This document shows positions 8,705-16,767 of a stretch of 64,000 bases of DNA, one piece after another. Origin of the DNA: Planobispora longispora (GTDB taxonomy: Bacteria; Actinomycetota; Actinomycetes; Streptosporangiales; Streptosporangiaceae). The stretch is taken from the NCBI RefSeq assembly GCF_016863135.1, contig NZ_BOOH01000033.1, positions 124,001 to 188,000 on the forward strand, read 5' to 3'. The stretch's first letter is position 1; the number at the start of each line of letters is the position of its first letter. Below the pieces are notes generated by a model that saw only the letters and a list, made by a program, of their open reading frames with translations, was not told the origin of the DNA and ran no database searches. Both the position numbers and the translations under genes were made by a program.

Positions 8705-8731
8705 TGGAACTTCGGTTCCACAATATGGAAC
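8705..8731. promoter_or_regulatory. Three-half-site palindromic operator between MttB and IclR genes
   Basis: Three alternating half-sites are visible: TGGAAC at 8705-8710, GTTCCA at 8715-8720 and TGGAAC at 8726-8731. They form two overlapping perfect inverted repeats with 4- and 5-base spacers. IclR-family proteins bind short palindromes of this style, and the divergent IclR gene starts 78 bases away. It probably controls both arms of the corrinoid methyltransferase cluster. Confidence 0.7.
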
Positions 8732-8808
8732 TTCATCCGGGGCTCCGATCTGCAGGACCACGGCGCGCCGGCGCCGCGGCGAGCCCGTGACCAGCAGGGA
8801 GCACCGAC

Positions 8809-9585
8809 GTGAAGACCCCGTCCGGGACGCAGGCGATCGACCGGGCCGCGCAGCTGCTCGTCCGCGTCGTCGAGGCGGGCGAGCCCCAGCCGTTCACCGC
8901 CCTGCTCGCCGAGTCGGGGCTGCCCAAGAGCACCGCCTCCCGCCTGCTGTCGGCCCTGGAGCGGCACGGCCTGCTCCAGCGCGACCGCGACGGCGCCTTC
9001 CGGCCGGGGCCGGTGCTCGCCCGCTACGCCAGCCGGTCCGGCAGCGCCGACCTGGCCGTCACCGCCCAGCCGTACCTGGAGCGGATCGGCGGCAAGACCG
9101 GCGAGACCGTCAACCTCGCCGTGCTCAGCGGCGGCGCGGTCGAGCAGATCGCCCAGGTGGACAGCAGCTACCTGCTCGGCGCGACGAACTGGGTGGGGCT
9201 GCGGGTGCCGCTGCACTGCTCGGCGCTGGGCAAGGTCTTCCTCGCCCACGGCGCGGCCGAGCTGCCCGGGGGCCCGCTGGAGCGCCGCACCGCGCGGACC
9301 GTCACCGACCGCGAGCAGCTCGGCCGGGAACTGGCCGGGATCCGGCGGCGCGGGTACGGCGTGGCCCGCGAGGAGCTGGAACCCGGGCTGATCGCCGTGG
9401 CCGCCGCCGTACGGGGCAGGGACGGCGCGGTCATCGCGGCCCTGTCGGTCTCCGGCCCCTCGGTCCGCCTCACCCCGGACCGCGTCACCGAGACCGGCGA
9501 ACTCCTCGCCGGCGAAGCCGCCGCACTCTCCGAAGTGTTAGGAGCCCCCCTTGACCGAGCAAGAGATCCTGCAGGGCCTCTATGA
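8809..9585 (+). CDS. IclR-family regulator of the corrinoid methyltransferase cluster
   Basis: A 258-residue IclR regulator. The N-terminal winged helix is GTQAIDRAAQLLVRVVE then ESGLPKSTASRLLSALERHG. The effector domain is GETVNLAVLSGGAVEQIAQ, HCSALGKVFLA and REELEPGLIAVAAAV. The start is GTG. Its 3' end overlaps the corrinoid-protein gene by 35 bases in a different frame, and it is divergent from the MttB-like gene across the TGGAAC/GTTCCA operator. That arrangement makes it the obvious local regulator, with the methylated substrate or its product as the plausible effector (inference). Confidence 0.93.
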   Translation: MKTPSGTQAIDRAAQLLVRVVEAGEPQPFTALLAESGLPKSTASRLLSALERHGLLQRDRDGAFRPGPVLARYASRSGSADLAVTAQPYLERIGGKTGETVNLAVLSGGAVEQIAQVDSSYLLGATNWVGLRVPLHCSALGKVFLAHGAAELPGGPLERRTARTVTDREQLGRELAGIRRRGYGVAREELEPGLIAVAAAVRGRDGAVIAALSVSGPSVRLTPDRVTETGELLAGEAAALSEVLGAPLDRARDPAGPL

Positions 9586-10222
9586 CCGGACCCTCGTGGG
9601 CGACGCCCCGGCCGTCCTCGACCTGACCGACCGGGGCCTGGCCACGGGCCTGCCCCCCGAGACCATGCTGTTCGAGGCGCTGATCCCCGCCCTGGAGGAG
9701 GTCGGCGCCCGGTTCGAACGCGGCGACTTCTTCGTGCCGGAGATGCTGATCGCCGGACGGGCGATGGCGGGCGCGATGGAAGTGCTGCGCCCGCTGCTGG
9801 CCCAGACGGGCGCGGCGTCGCTGGGAAGGTTCCTGATGGGCACGGTCAAGGGCGACGTGCACGACATCGGCAAGAACCTGGTGAACATCATGCTGGAGGG
9901 CGCCGGGTTCGAGGTGATCGACCTGGGCGTGCAGGTGGCGCCGGAGAAGTTCGTGGCGGCGATCCGCGAGCACCGGCCCGACATCGTGGGCTTCTCGGCG
10001 TTCCTGACGACGACGATGCCGATGTTCAAGGCGAACATCAACGCGCTGGAGAAGGCGGGCCTGCGCGACCAGGTGATCGTGATGGTCGGCGGGGCCCCGG
10101 TCACGCAGGAGTACGCCGACGCGGTGGGCGCGGACGGCTACGCCGCCGACGCCTCCACCGCCGTCCGCCGCGCCAAGGAGCTCCTGGCCCGGCGCCGCGC
10201 CGTCGCCGGGACGCCGTCATGA
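9551..10222 (+). CDS. Corrinoid (cobalamin-binding) protein of the methyltransferase system
   Basis: A 223-residue MttC/MtbC-like protein. The N-terminal helical cap (about residues 1-85) is of the B12-binding-2 type (EEVGARFERGDFFVPEMLIAG). The C-terminal Rossmann-like B12 domain carries DVHDIGKN, the His ligand of base-off/His-on cobalamin, then FSAFLTTTMPMFK and VGGAPVTQEYADAVGADGY. It should carry the methyl group between the MttB-like enzyme and the methyl-THF transferase. The start is TTG at 9551, supported by AGGAG six bases upstream; no ATG is suitably placed. It overlaps the IclR gene and runs with the same strand as the next three module genes. Confidence 0.94.
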   Translation: MTEQEILQGLYDRTLVGDAPAVLDLTDRGLATGLPPETMLFEALIPALEEVGARFERGDFFVPEMLIAGRAMAGAMEVLRPLLAQTGAASLGRFLMGTVKGDVHDIGKNLVNIMLEGAGFEVIDLGVQVAPEKFVAAIREHRPDIVGFSAFLTTTMPMFKANINALEKAGLRDQVIVMVGGAPVTQEYADAVGADGYAADASTAVRRAKELLARRRAVAGTPS

Positions 10223-10350
10223 ACCCGGACGCCGCCGCCGACCCGGACACCGTCGAAAGCCCGGACACCGTCATGAGGCCGTACGCCGTCGCAAGCCCGG
10301 ACACCGTCACGGACCGGCCGAGGAGGTTCCCGTCGTGCACACCGTTCTGA
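10219..10350 (+). other. Repetitive 43-codon reading frame between corrinoid protein and methyl-THF transferase genes
   Basis: An ATG at 10219-10221 overlaps the TGA of the corrinoid-protein gene (ATGA). It opens a 43-codon frame ending at 10350, just inside the next gene. Its peptide is repetitive, with SPDTV-like units occurring three times (PDTVESPDTVMRPYAVASPDTV), reflecting direct repeats of AGCCCGGACACCGTC in the DNA. It may be a real translationally coupled peptide, but it could equally be a repeat expansion in a 112-base spacer. The next gene has its own GGAGG. Confidence 0.3.
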
Positions 10351-11186
10351 GGTCCCGGACCCGGGAGGTCGTCATCGGCCCCGACCGTCCGTTCTGCGTC
10401 ATCGGGGAGCGCGTCAACCCCACCGGCCGCGCGAAGTTCGCCGAGGCGCTGCGCGCGGGCGACCTCTCCCAGGTGATCGTCGACGTCCGGCGGCAGGCCG
10501 AGGCCGGGGCGCACGTTCTCGACGTGAACGCGGGTGTGCCGCTCACCGACGAGGCCGAGCTGCTCACCTCCATGATCAAGATCACCCAGGAGAACACCGA
10601 CCTGCCGCTGTGCATCGACTCCTCGGTGGTCGAGGCGCTGGCCGCGGGGCTGGCGGTCTACCAGGGCAAGGCGCTGGTCAACTCGGTGACCGGCGAGGAC
10701 GACCGGCTCGCCGAGATCCTCCCGCTGGTCAAGCGGCACGGCGCGGCGGTGATCGCGCTGGCCAACGACGAGACCGGGATCCCCGAGACCGCCGAGCAGC
10801 GGCTGGAGATCACCGGGAAGATCGTCCGGGTGGCCACGGAGGAGTACGGCATCCCGATCGAGGACATCGTCGTCGACCCGCTCGCGATGGCCGTCGGCGC
10901 CGACACCGACGCGGTGAACGTGACGCTGGAGACCATCCGGGCGATCCGCGACGCCTACGGGCTCAACATGTGCCTGGGCGCCTCCAACGTCTCCTTCGGC
11001 CTGCCGGACCGGCACGCGCTGGGCTCCGCCTTCCTGGCGATGGCCGCCGCGGCCGGGCTGACCAGCGCCATCATGAACGCGCTCGCCCCCGAGTGCGTGA
11101 CCGCCGCCCGCGCCTCCGACCTGCTGCTCGGCAAGGACCCGTGGGGCTCGAACTGGATCTCCGCCTACCGGGCCCGGCAGGGATGA
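10335..11186 (+). CDS. Methyltetrahydrofolate:corrinoid methyltransferase (pterin-binding family)
   Basis: A 283-residue pterin-binding TIM-barrel protein (MtrH/AcsE/MtgA-like). Diagnostic segments are FCVIGERVNPTGR at the N-terminus, AGAHVLDVNAGVPLTDE, LCIDSSVVEALAAGL, ALVNSVTGEDDRL and NMCLGASNVSFGLPDRHALG. It should move the methyl group from methyl-corrinoid to tetrahydrofolate, or the reverse. The GTG start at 10335 has GGAGG 8 bases upstream. Its stop overlaps the start of the RACo gene (ATGA), so translation is probably coupled. The presence of this enzyme indicates that the module feeds methyl groups into folate rather than coenzyme M. Confidence 0.95.
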   Translation: MHTVLRSRTREVVIGPDRPFCVIGERVNPTGRAKFAEALRAGDLSQVIVDVRRQAEAGAHVLDVNAGVPLTDEAELLTSMIKITQENTDLPLCIDSSVVEALAAGLAVYQGKALVNSVTGEDDRLAEILPLVKRHGAAVIALANDETGIPETAEQRLEITGKIVRVATEEYGIPIEDIVVDPLAMAVGADTDAVNVTLETIRAIRDAYGLNMCLGASNVSFGLPDRHALGSAFLAMAAAAGLTSAIMNALAPECVTAARASDLLLGKDPWGSNWISAYRARQG

Positions 11187-13150
11187 CAGCGCAGGACCCC
11201 GCGGCGCAGGACCCCGCAGCCGGGCGCGGCCCCGGAGCCGGACGGGACACCGGCCCCGTGACCGGACGGGACAGCGGGACCGGCCGGGTGCGGCTGCGCC
11301 TGCTGGCCGAGGGCAGGCCGCCCCGGGAGGTGACCGTGCCGCCGGGGGTGAGCGTGTTCGAGGCGGCGAGCTGGAACGGCGTCGCGATCGACTCGACGTG
11401 CGGCGGGCACGGGACCTGCCGCAAGTGCAAGGTCAGGGTGGCGGCCCCCGGTGCGGGGGGCGGGAACGACGGGAGTGCCCCGGACCGCGCGGACGGCACA
11501 GGGGGAGCGGGCTGCCCGGTGCCGGTCTCCCGGCTGGATCCCCGGGCGTTCACCCCGGAGCAGCTGCGCGAGGGGTGGCGGCTGGCCTGCCTCGCCCGGG
11601 CCGTCTCGGATCTGGAGGTGGAGATCCCCGCGCTGTCCACCCGTCCGAAGGCGGCGACCGTGGGGGTCGGGCGGCAGGTCATCCTCCGCCCCGCCGTGCA
11701 GAAGCGCTACGTCGAACTGGCCGAGCCGTCCCTCTCCGACCAGACCCCCGACCTGGAACGGCTCCTGGCCGCCCTGGACGACCTGGAGCCGGTGCCGGAC
11801 CTGCACGCCGTACGGGCCGCGGGAAAGACGATGCGGGCGGCGGACTTCAAGGTCACCGCCGTGGTGGTGGACGACGTCCTGATCGACGTGGAGCCCGGCG
11901 ACACGAGCGGGTCGCGCTACGGGGTGGCCTTCGACCTGGGGACGACGACGGTCGTGGCCACGCTGCTGGACCTGTCGTCGGGGACGCCGGTGGCGGTGCG
12001 CTCGATGCTCAACCTCCAGCAGCCGTACGGCGCGGACGTGATCTCCCGGATCAGCGCGACGATGCTGGACCCCTCGGCGCTGGACCGGCTGCGGGACGCG
12101 GCGCGCGAGACGCTGGACCAGCTCGCGCGGGAGGTGTGCAAGGAGGGGGACGTCTCCCCCGGGCACGTCTACGAGGTGGCGCTCGCCGGGAACGCGACCA
12201 TGGTCCATCTCGTCCTGGGCGTCGACCCCGAGCCGCTGGGGGTGGCGCCGTTCGTGATGGCCACCCGCGCGCTGCCCGCCCTGCTCGCCTCGGACCTGGG
12301 CCTGCGGTTCCATCCCCGGGCGCGGGCCGTGGTGCTGCCCGCGCCGGGGGCGTACGTGGGCGGGGACATCGTGGCCGGGGTCCTGGCCTCCGGCATGGAC
12401 CGGGACCGGCGGCTGCGCCTCTTCATCGACGTGGGCACGAACTGCGAGATCGTGCTCGGTGACGCCGACCGCCTGCTGGCCACCGCCGCCCCGGCGGGCC
12501 CGGCCTTCGAGGGCGCCCAGATCCGCTGCGGCATGCGCGCCTCGGCCGGGGCGATCGAGACCGTACGGCTGACGCCCTCGGTGGAGCTGGGCGTGATCGG
12601 CGACGTCGCACCGGCGGGGTTGTGCGGGTCGGGGCTGGTGGACGCGGTGGCGGAGCTGCTGCGGGTCGGGCTGCTGGACCGCTCGGGGCGGTTCGTCCCG
12701 GACGAGGAGGCCGTACGGCTGGCGCCGGAGCTGGCCGGGCGGCTGGCCGCGGTCGGCGGGGAGCGGGTCTTCACGCTGGCCGGGGACGTCTTCCTGTCCC
12801 AGCGGGACGTGCGCGAGCTGCAGTTCGCCAAGGCGGCGATCGCGACGGGCTGGCGGCTGCTGCTGGCGGAGCACGGCGCCGCGGAGGACGAGATCCAGCA
12901 GGTCCTGCTGGCCGGGTCCTTCGGCTCCTACCTGTCCCCGGCCTCGGCCGTCCGGATCGGCCTGGTCCCGCGGCTGGCCCTGCCCCGGATCGTCAGCGCG
13001 GGCAACGTCGCCGGGGAGGGCGCCAAGCTCGCCCTGCTCTCGGTCCAGGAACGCGCCGGGGCCCTCGCCCTCCTGGAGGAGATCCACTATGTCGAACTCT
13101 CCGACCGCCCCGACTTCAACGACCGCTTCGTCGACCTCCTCGCCTTCTGA
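11183..13150 (+). CDS. Reductive activator of corrinoid protein (RACo-like, ASKHA domain, 2Fe-2S)
   Basis: A 655-residue protein. The N-terminal ferredoxin domain has the cluster Cys motif CGGHGTCRKC (Cys73, 79, 82) and a fourth Cys at 136 in WRLACLARA. A linker and a RACo middle domain follow, then a C-terminal ASKHA/actin-like ATPase with GVAFDLGTTTVVATLLDL, LAGNATMVHLVLGVD, FIDVGTNCEIVLGD and LLAGSFGSYL. RACo uses ATP to reduce inactive Co(II)-corrinoid back to Co(I). Between Cys82 and Cys136 there is an unusually long Gly/Asp-rich insert, and residues 1-35 are a repetitive Ala/Gly/Asp tail. It starts with an ATGA overlap on the methyltransferase gene, completing a reactivatable corrinoid system. 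Confidence 0.94.
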   Translation: MTAQDPAAQDPAAGRGPGAGRDTGPVTGRDSGTGRVRLRLLAEGRPPREVTVPPGVSVFEAASWNGVAIDSTCGGHGTCRKCKVRVAAPGAGGGNDGSAPDRADGTGGAGCPVPVSRLDPRAFTPEQLREGWRLACLARAVSDLEVEIPALSTRPKAATVGVGRQVILRPAVQKRYVELAEPSLSDQTPDLERLLAALDDLEPVPDLHAVRAAGKTMRAADFKVTAVVVDDVLIDVEPGDTSGSRYGVAFDLGTTTVVATLLDLSSGTPVAVRSMLNLQQPYGADVISRISATMLDPSALDRLRDAARETLDQLAREVCKEGDVSPGHVYEVALAGNATMVHLVLGVDPEPLGVAPFVMATRALPALLASDLGLRFHPRARAVVLPAPGAYVGGDIVAGVLASGMDRDRRLRLFIDVGTNCEIVLGDADRLLATAAPAGPAFEGAQIRCGMRASAGAIETVRLTPSVELGVIGDVAPAGLCGSGLVDAVAELLRVGLLDRSGRFVPDEEAVRLAPELAGRLAAVGGERVFTLAGDVFLSQRDVRELQFAKAAIATGWRLLLAEHGAAEDEIQQVLLAGSFGSYLSPASAVRIGLVPRLALPRIVSAGNVAGEGAKLALLSVQERAGALALLEEIHYVELSDRPDFNDRFVDLLAF

Positions 13151-13787
13151 GGTGGGGGTGGTGGCGTGCGGGGCGCTGGCGGGGCACGTGCGGGACATCG
13201 CGGGGCGGCGGGGCTGGGCGGTGGAGGTCTATCCGCTCGCGCCGCTGCTGCACAACCGGCCCGCCGCCATCGCCGCCGCGGTCGAGGCGGTGATCGAGGA
13301 GGTCGGGGACAGGCACCGGCGGCTGGCGGTGGCCTACGCCGACTGCGGGACCTACGGAGCCCTCGACGAGGTGTGCGGGCGGCGCGGGCTGGTACGGCTC
13401 CGCGGCGAGCACTGCTACGACGTCTTCGCCGGGCGGGACGTGCGCGAGCTGACCGAGCAGGAGCCGGGGACGTTCTTCCTCACCGACTACCTGGTCCGCA
13501 CCTTCCGCCGCTCCGTCGTCGCCGAGCTCGGCCTCGACCGGTACCCCGGCCTCCGCGACGCCTACTTCGCCCACTACCGCCGCGTCGTCTGGCTGGCCCA
13601 GCGCCCGACCCCGGACCTGCGCGCGCGGGCCGTCCGGGCCGCCGCGGCCCTGGGCCTGCCCCTCCTGGTCCGCGAGGTGGGGGACGCGGGCCTGGAACGC
13701 GGGCTGGAGGAACTCGTGAACCCGTACCCGGGAACCGCGGAACCCGGTGAAGCCGTATCCGGGGACCTCGTAGAACAAGGTTCGTGA
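13089..13787 (+). CDS. DUF1638 protein, translationally nested in the RACo 3' end
   Basis: A 232-residue DUF1638 protein with VVACGALAGHVRDIA, YPLAPLLHNRP, LAVAYADCGTYGALDE, HCYDVFAG and GTFFLTDYLVRTF. Members of this family regularly sit beside methylamine/betaine corrinoid methyltransferases, but no biochemical role is established that I know of. The conserved Cys and His residues suggest metal or corrinoid handling. The ATG at 13089 lies 62 bases inside the RACo gene, in another frame, and has a strong GGAGGAG seven bases upstream. A GTG at 13152 lacks any such site. The C-terminus contains imprecise repeats. Confidence 0.88.
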   Translation: MSNSPTAPTSTTASSTSSPSEVGVVACGALAGHVRDIAGRRGWAVEVYPLAPLLHNRPAAIAAAVEAVIEEVGDRHRRLAVAYADCGTYGALDEVCGRRGLVRLRGEHCYDVFAGRDVRELTEQEPGTFFLTDYLVRTFRRSVVAELGLDRYPGLRDAYFAHYRRVVWLAQRPTPDLRARAVRAAAALGLPLLVREVGDAGLERGLEELVNPYPGTAEPGEAVSGDLVEQGS

Positions 13788-13993
13788 TACCGGTCTGGCC
13801 CCGCGGTCATATTCGCGCCGTCCCTCCCGTCACCCCATTGACAGGCCAGGGGACGAGGAGAAGTGTCCGGGTATATCTCCGCGAGTCTGCGCGGCCAGAC
13901 TTCCGGCGGCACGTCATCGAGCGTTCATGGGCCCTGCGATCCTCGGTGGCGCCGCCGTGCCCGAACCACGACGCGAGCGACTGGAGAGAGCGT
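13788..13993. promoter_or_regulatory. Intergenic region with a consensus-like -35 element
   Basis: This 206-base spacer precedes the metzincin gene. A perfect TTGACA occurs at 13838-13843. No convincing -10 lies 17 bases later, although TATATC occurs at 13872-13877. An open frame runs through the spacer into the metzincin gene, but its composition is not protein-like, so I treat the spacer as non-coding leader. Confidence 0.3.
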
Positions 13994-16180
13994 ATGTCCG
14001 CTCCATCCGACCCGACCCAGGGGACATCGGCGTCCCTGTCCGGCGTGACCGACCTCGAACAGCATCTGCGCGAGGAGACGGTCCAGGCCGAGGGGAGGGT
14101 TCCCGAACAGCATGAGGCGGCCGGCCTCTACCAGGAGACCCAGTGGCAGCTGACGCGCGGCAGATACCGCAGCGGGGGCCAGGGCTACCAGCTCGAACTC
14201 CGGGTGGACGTCGACGGGACCCGCCCGCAGAACCGGGTCAGCGCCGACTTCTTCTCCATCAGCGGGAGCACGGTCTCCTACTTCGGCTCCTTCATCGTGC
14301 ACTTCCCCACGGTCGCCGTCACCGCCGACCAGGTCGTCCTGGAGGGCCTGGGAATCTTCACCTTCACCGCGGGCGCCCCCCGGGTGCGCGTGACCGTTCC
14401 GCGCCGGACGACCGCGCAGCCCCAGGCCGACGCCACCGTTCAGTTCCTCACCGACTCCGGCCGGCCCGGCGCGAACTACGCCTGCGCGTTCGTCTCGCCG
14501 TACTTCCGCAGCGTGATCCTGGAGCAGGACTCGGTGACCGGGTCCGTGCCGTTCGTCTCCTACAACACCGCGGCGCTGCCCCAGCCCCCGAGCAGTCCGG
14601 CGCGCGTGCTCACGGTCGTGAAGTCCTACGCCGAGGCCGGCATCGAACTGCAGATGTCGGGCATCTCCGACATCATCACCGACGCTCCGGGCACCGACCT
14701 GCGCTGGGACGACGCCGAGCTGCACAACGCGATGGTGCAGCACTTCAGCGGTCACGCCAACGCGCCGCAGTGGAAGGTGTGGATGCTGGTCGCCAGCGCG
14801 CACACCGGCGGCTACCGCGGGATCATGTTCGACTACAACGACGCCAGCCAGCGCCAGGGCGCGGCCGTCTTCTACGACGCCATCAAGGGCGACACCCCGC
14901 AGTCCCAGCGCGCCCAGCTCCGCACCTACGTGCACGAGATCGGCCACGCCTTCAACCTGCTGCACTCCTGGCAGAAGAACCTGGCCGTGCCGCCCCAGCC
15001 GCTCGGTCCCAACGGCGGTTTCGCGGACCTGAGCTGGATGAACTACGTCCAGAACTACCGTCCCGTCTCCGGCGCCGGGGGCGAGGCCGCCTACTGGGCG
15101 GCGTTCCCGTTCCAGTTCACCGACAGCGAGCTGGTCCACCTCCGCCACGGCAACTACCGTGATGTGATCATGGGCGCGAACCCCTTCGCGACCGGCGCGG
15201 CGGAGATCTCCCCCGAGCTGTTCGAGGAGCCGGTCGAGGACCAGTCGGGCCTGGCCCTGGAGGTCCGCGCCAAGGAGACCTTCGCCTTCGGCGAGCCGGT
15301 GGTCGTCGAGCTCAAGCTCTGCACCACCGACCTGCGCGGTCGCAGCACCCACGGCCACCTGCACCCGGACACCGACTTCACGCACATCGCGATCACCCAG
15401 CCGTCCGGCCGGACGGTGCTCTACCGGCCGATGATGCGCCACTGCTCGGACGATGCGGCCACGATCCGGCTCGACGGGAACAACCCGGCGATCTACCGCA
15501 GCGCCTACATCGGCCACGGCGCCGACGGGCACTACTTCCAGCAGCCCGGTGAGTACCGCATCCGGGCCCAGTACCTGGCCGGCGACGGTTCCCGGATCGT
15601 CTCCCCGGTCTGCGTGCTCCGGGTCCGCTACCCCCTCGCGCAGGCCGACCAGGAGGTCGCCGAGCTGATGCTGGGCGAGGAGGCGGGCACGCTGCTGTCC
15701 CTGCTCGGCTCCGACTCCCCCTGCCTGACCTCGGGCAACAACGCGCTGCGCGAGGTGATCGAGCGGTACGGCGACCATCCGCTGGCGGTGTACGCCCGGA
15801 TGGCCCAGGGCATCAACGCCGAGCGCGAGTTCAAGGACATCACCGCCGACAAGGAACTGAAGATCCGCCGGCCCGACACCAAGGAGAGCATCCAGCAGCT
15901 CACCGCGGTCGCGGACGCGTCGGCGAGGGGCGAGGGCGTCGACAACATCACGCTCAACATGGTGATGCGCCGTCTGGCCCGCGCCCAGGCCAGGCAGGGC
16001 GACCTGGAGCAGGCCACCGGCACGATCGACAAGATGGTCCGCACCTTCGAGTCCAAGCAGCTGCGTCCCCCGGTGCTGGAGCAGATCCGCGGGCAGGCCG
16101 AGCGCACCAAGGCGGCGCTCCTCGCCGAGGCGGGGAAGGGCCCCACCCAGAAGAACCAGAAGAACCAGAAGAAGCAGTGA
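13994..16180 (+). CDS. Metzincin-like zinc metalloprotease with beta-sandwich and helical C-terminal regions
   Basis: A 728-residue protein with the extended zinc-binding signature HEIGHAFNLLH (His314, Glu315, His318, His324). A Met-turn-like SWMNY (Met349) lies 25 residues later, which is metzincin geometry; the usual Gly of HEXXHXXGXXH is Asn321 here. Residues 1-250 are beta-rich. After the catalytic domain, about residues 410-545 resemble an Ig-like/beta-sandwich domain, and 550-715 are helical, possibly TPR-like. No signal peptide or membrane segment is seen, which is unusual for this class. The tail is KNQKNQKKQ. The ATG at 13994 has GGAGAG upstream. The small gene that follows appears to be its partner. 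Confidence 0.75.
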   Translation: MSAPSDPTQGTSASLSGVTDLEQHLREETVQAEGRVPEQHEAAGLYQETQWQLTRGRYRSGGQGYQLELRVDVDGTRPQNRVSADFFSISGSTVSYFGSFIVHFPTVAVTADQVVLEGLGIFTFTAGAPRVRVTVPRRTTAQPQADATVQFLTDSGRPGANYACAFVSPYFRSVILEQDSVTGSVPFVSYNTAALPQPPSSPARVLTVVKSYAEAGIELQMSGISDIITDAPGTDLRWDDAELHNAMVQHFSGHANAPQWKVWMLVASAHTGGYRGIMFDYNDASQRQGAAVFYDAIKGDTPQSQRAQLRTYVHEIGHAFNLLHSWQKNLAVPPQPLGPNGGFADLSWMNYVQNYRPVSGAGGEAAYWAAFPFQFTDSELVHLRHGNYRDVIMGANPFATGAAEISPELFEEPVEDQSGLALEVRAKETFAFGEPVVVELKLCTTDLRGRSTHGHLHPDTDFTHIAITQPSGRTVLYRPMMRHCSDDAATIRLDGNNPAIYRSAYIGHGADGHYFQQPGEYRIRAQYLAGDGSRIVSPVCVLRVRYPLAQADQEVAELMLGEEAGTLLSLLGSDSPCLTSGNNALREVIERYGDHPLAVYARMAQGINAEREFKDITADKELKIRRPDTKESIQQLTAVADASARGEGVDNITLNMVMRRLARAQARQGDLEQATGTIDKMVRTFESKQLRPPVLEQIRGQAERTKAALLAEAGKGPTQKNQKNQKKQ

Positions 16181-16211
16181 CCACGGATCAGAAGAAGCAG
16201 TGGACCACGGA
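16165..16211 (+). repeat. Direct duplication of the stop-codon region
   Basis: A 22-base segment spanning the metzincin stop codon (16165-16187) is repeated at 16189-16211 with a one-base insertion that changes TGA to TGG. Inside the gene end there are also three 9-base AACCAGAAG-like repeats encoding the KNQ tail. Confidence 0.85.
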
Positions 16212-16284
16212 ACGGTGACCCGAAAAGAGGTGACATGTCCGTCACGGGTGACATGATCACCGGGAAACCGAGAAGGAAGACACC

Positions 16285-16767
16285 GTGATCCGGATAGAAC
16301 TGACCGCTCCCGGCGGGCCGTACCCCGCCGGGAAGCCGGTCCCCGTGACCGTGTCCGTCGTCAGCACGTCGGACGTGCTGCTCGTCGGCGTCCTCGACGG
16401 CTCGGAGGACGGCAGCCGCTACCCCCGTTACCGTCCCACGGTCTCGCTCGGCGGCCGGGTCGTCGCCGCCCCGCCCGCCCCGGAGGACCCCCTCGTCGGC
16501 CCCCTGCGGCTCTCCGATTTCGTCCGGCTGGCGCCCGGCGAGCCGTACGACCCCTGCACGACCCGGACGCTGGCGACCTTCGAGACCTTCGTCCCGGACG
16601 GCCCCGGCTCCTACGCCTACGAGCTGACCCTCGACACCGAGAGCGACACCCCCGAGCAGTGGCTCGGCCGCGTCGGCCAGACCGACGTCCCCGAGGTCCT
16701 GACCCTGGTCCGCGAGGTCCCCCGCCTCCGGATCACCTCCTCCCCCCTGGTCGTCGAGATCCGCTGA
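16285..16767 (+). CDS. Small beta-rich hypothetical protein, probable partner of the metzincin
   Basis: A 160-residue protein starting with GTG. It has an alternating hydrophobic pattern typical of an immunoglobulin-like beta-sandwich (MIRIELTAPGGPYPAGKPVPV, YAYELTLDTESDTPEQW, RLRITSSPLVVEIR). The opening PAGKPVPVTVSVVS resembles the intracellular Ig-like domain of the upstream metzincin (LALEVRAKETFAFGEPVVVEL). No signal peptide or Cys pair is present. It follows the protease gene by 104 bases on the same strand. I do not recognise a named family. Confidence 0.6.
   Translation: MIRIELTAPGGPYPAGKPVPVTVSVVSTSDVLLVGVLDGSEDGSRYPRYRPTVSLGGRVVAAPPAPEDPLVGPLRLSDFVRLAPGEPYDPCTTRTLATFETFVPDGPGSYAYELTLDTESDTPEQWLGRVGQTDVPEVLTLVREVPRLRITSSPLVVEIR

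Noticed and set aside
5617-8790. Long open frame of more than 1000 codons on the plus strand
   Set aside because: It is antisense to the pentapeptide-repeat and MttB-like genes, both of which have recognisable family motifs.
8638-8808. Cobalamin riboswitch upstream of the corrinoid genes
   Set aside because: I looked for a B12-box-like segment and long leader structure and saw only the TGGAAC operator; the spacer is too short.
13784-13993. Longer N-terminus of the metzincin protein (70 extra residues)
   Set aside because: The extension has no signal peptide or conserved pattern and no good ribosome site, whereas the ATG at 13994 has GGAGAG upstream.
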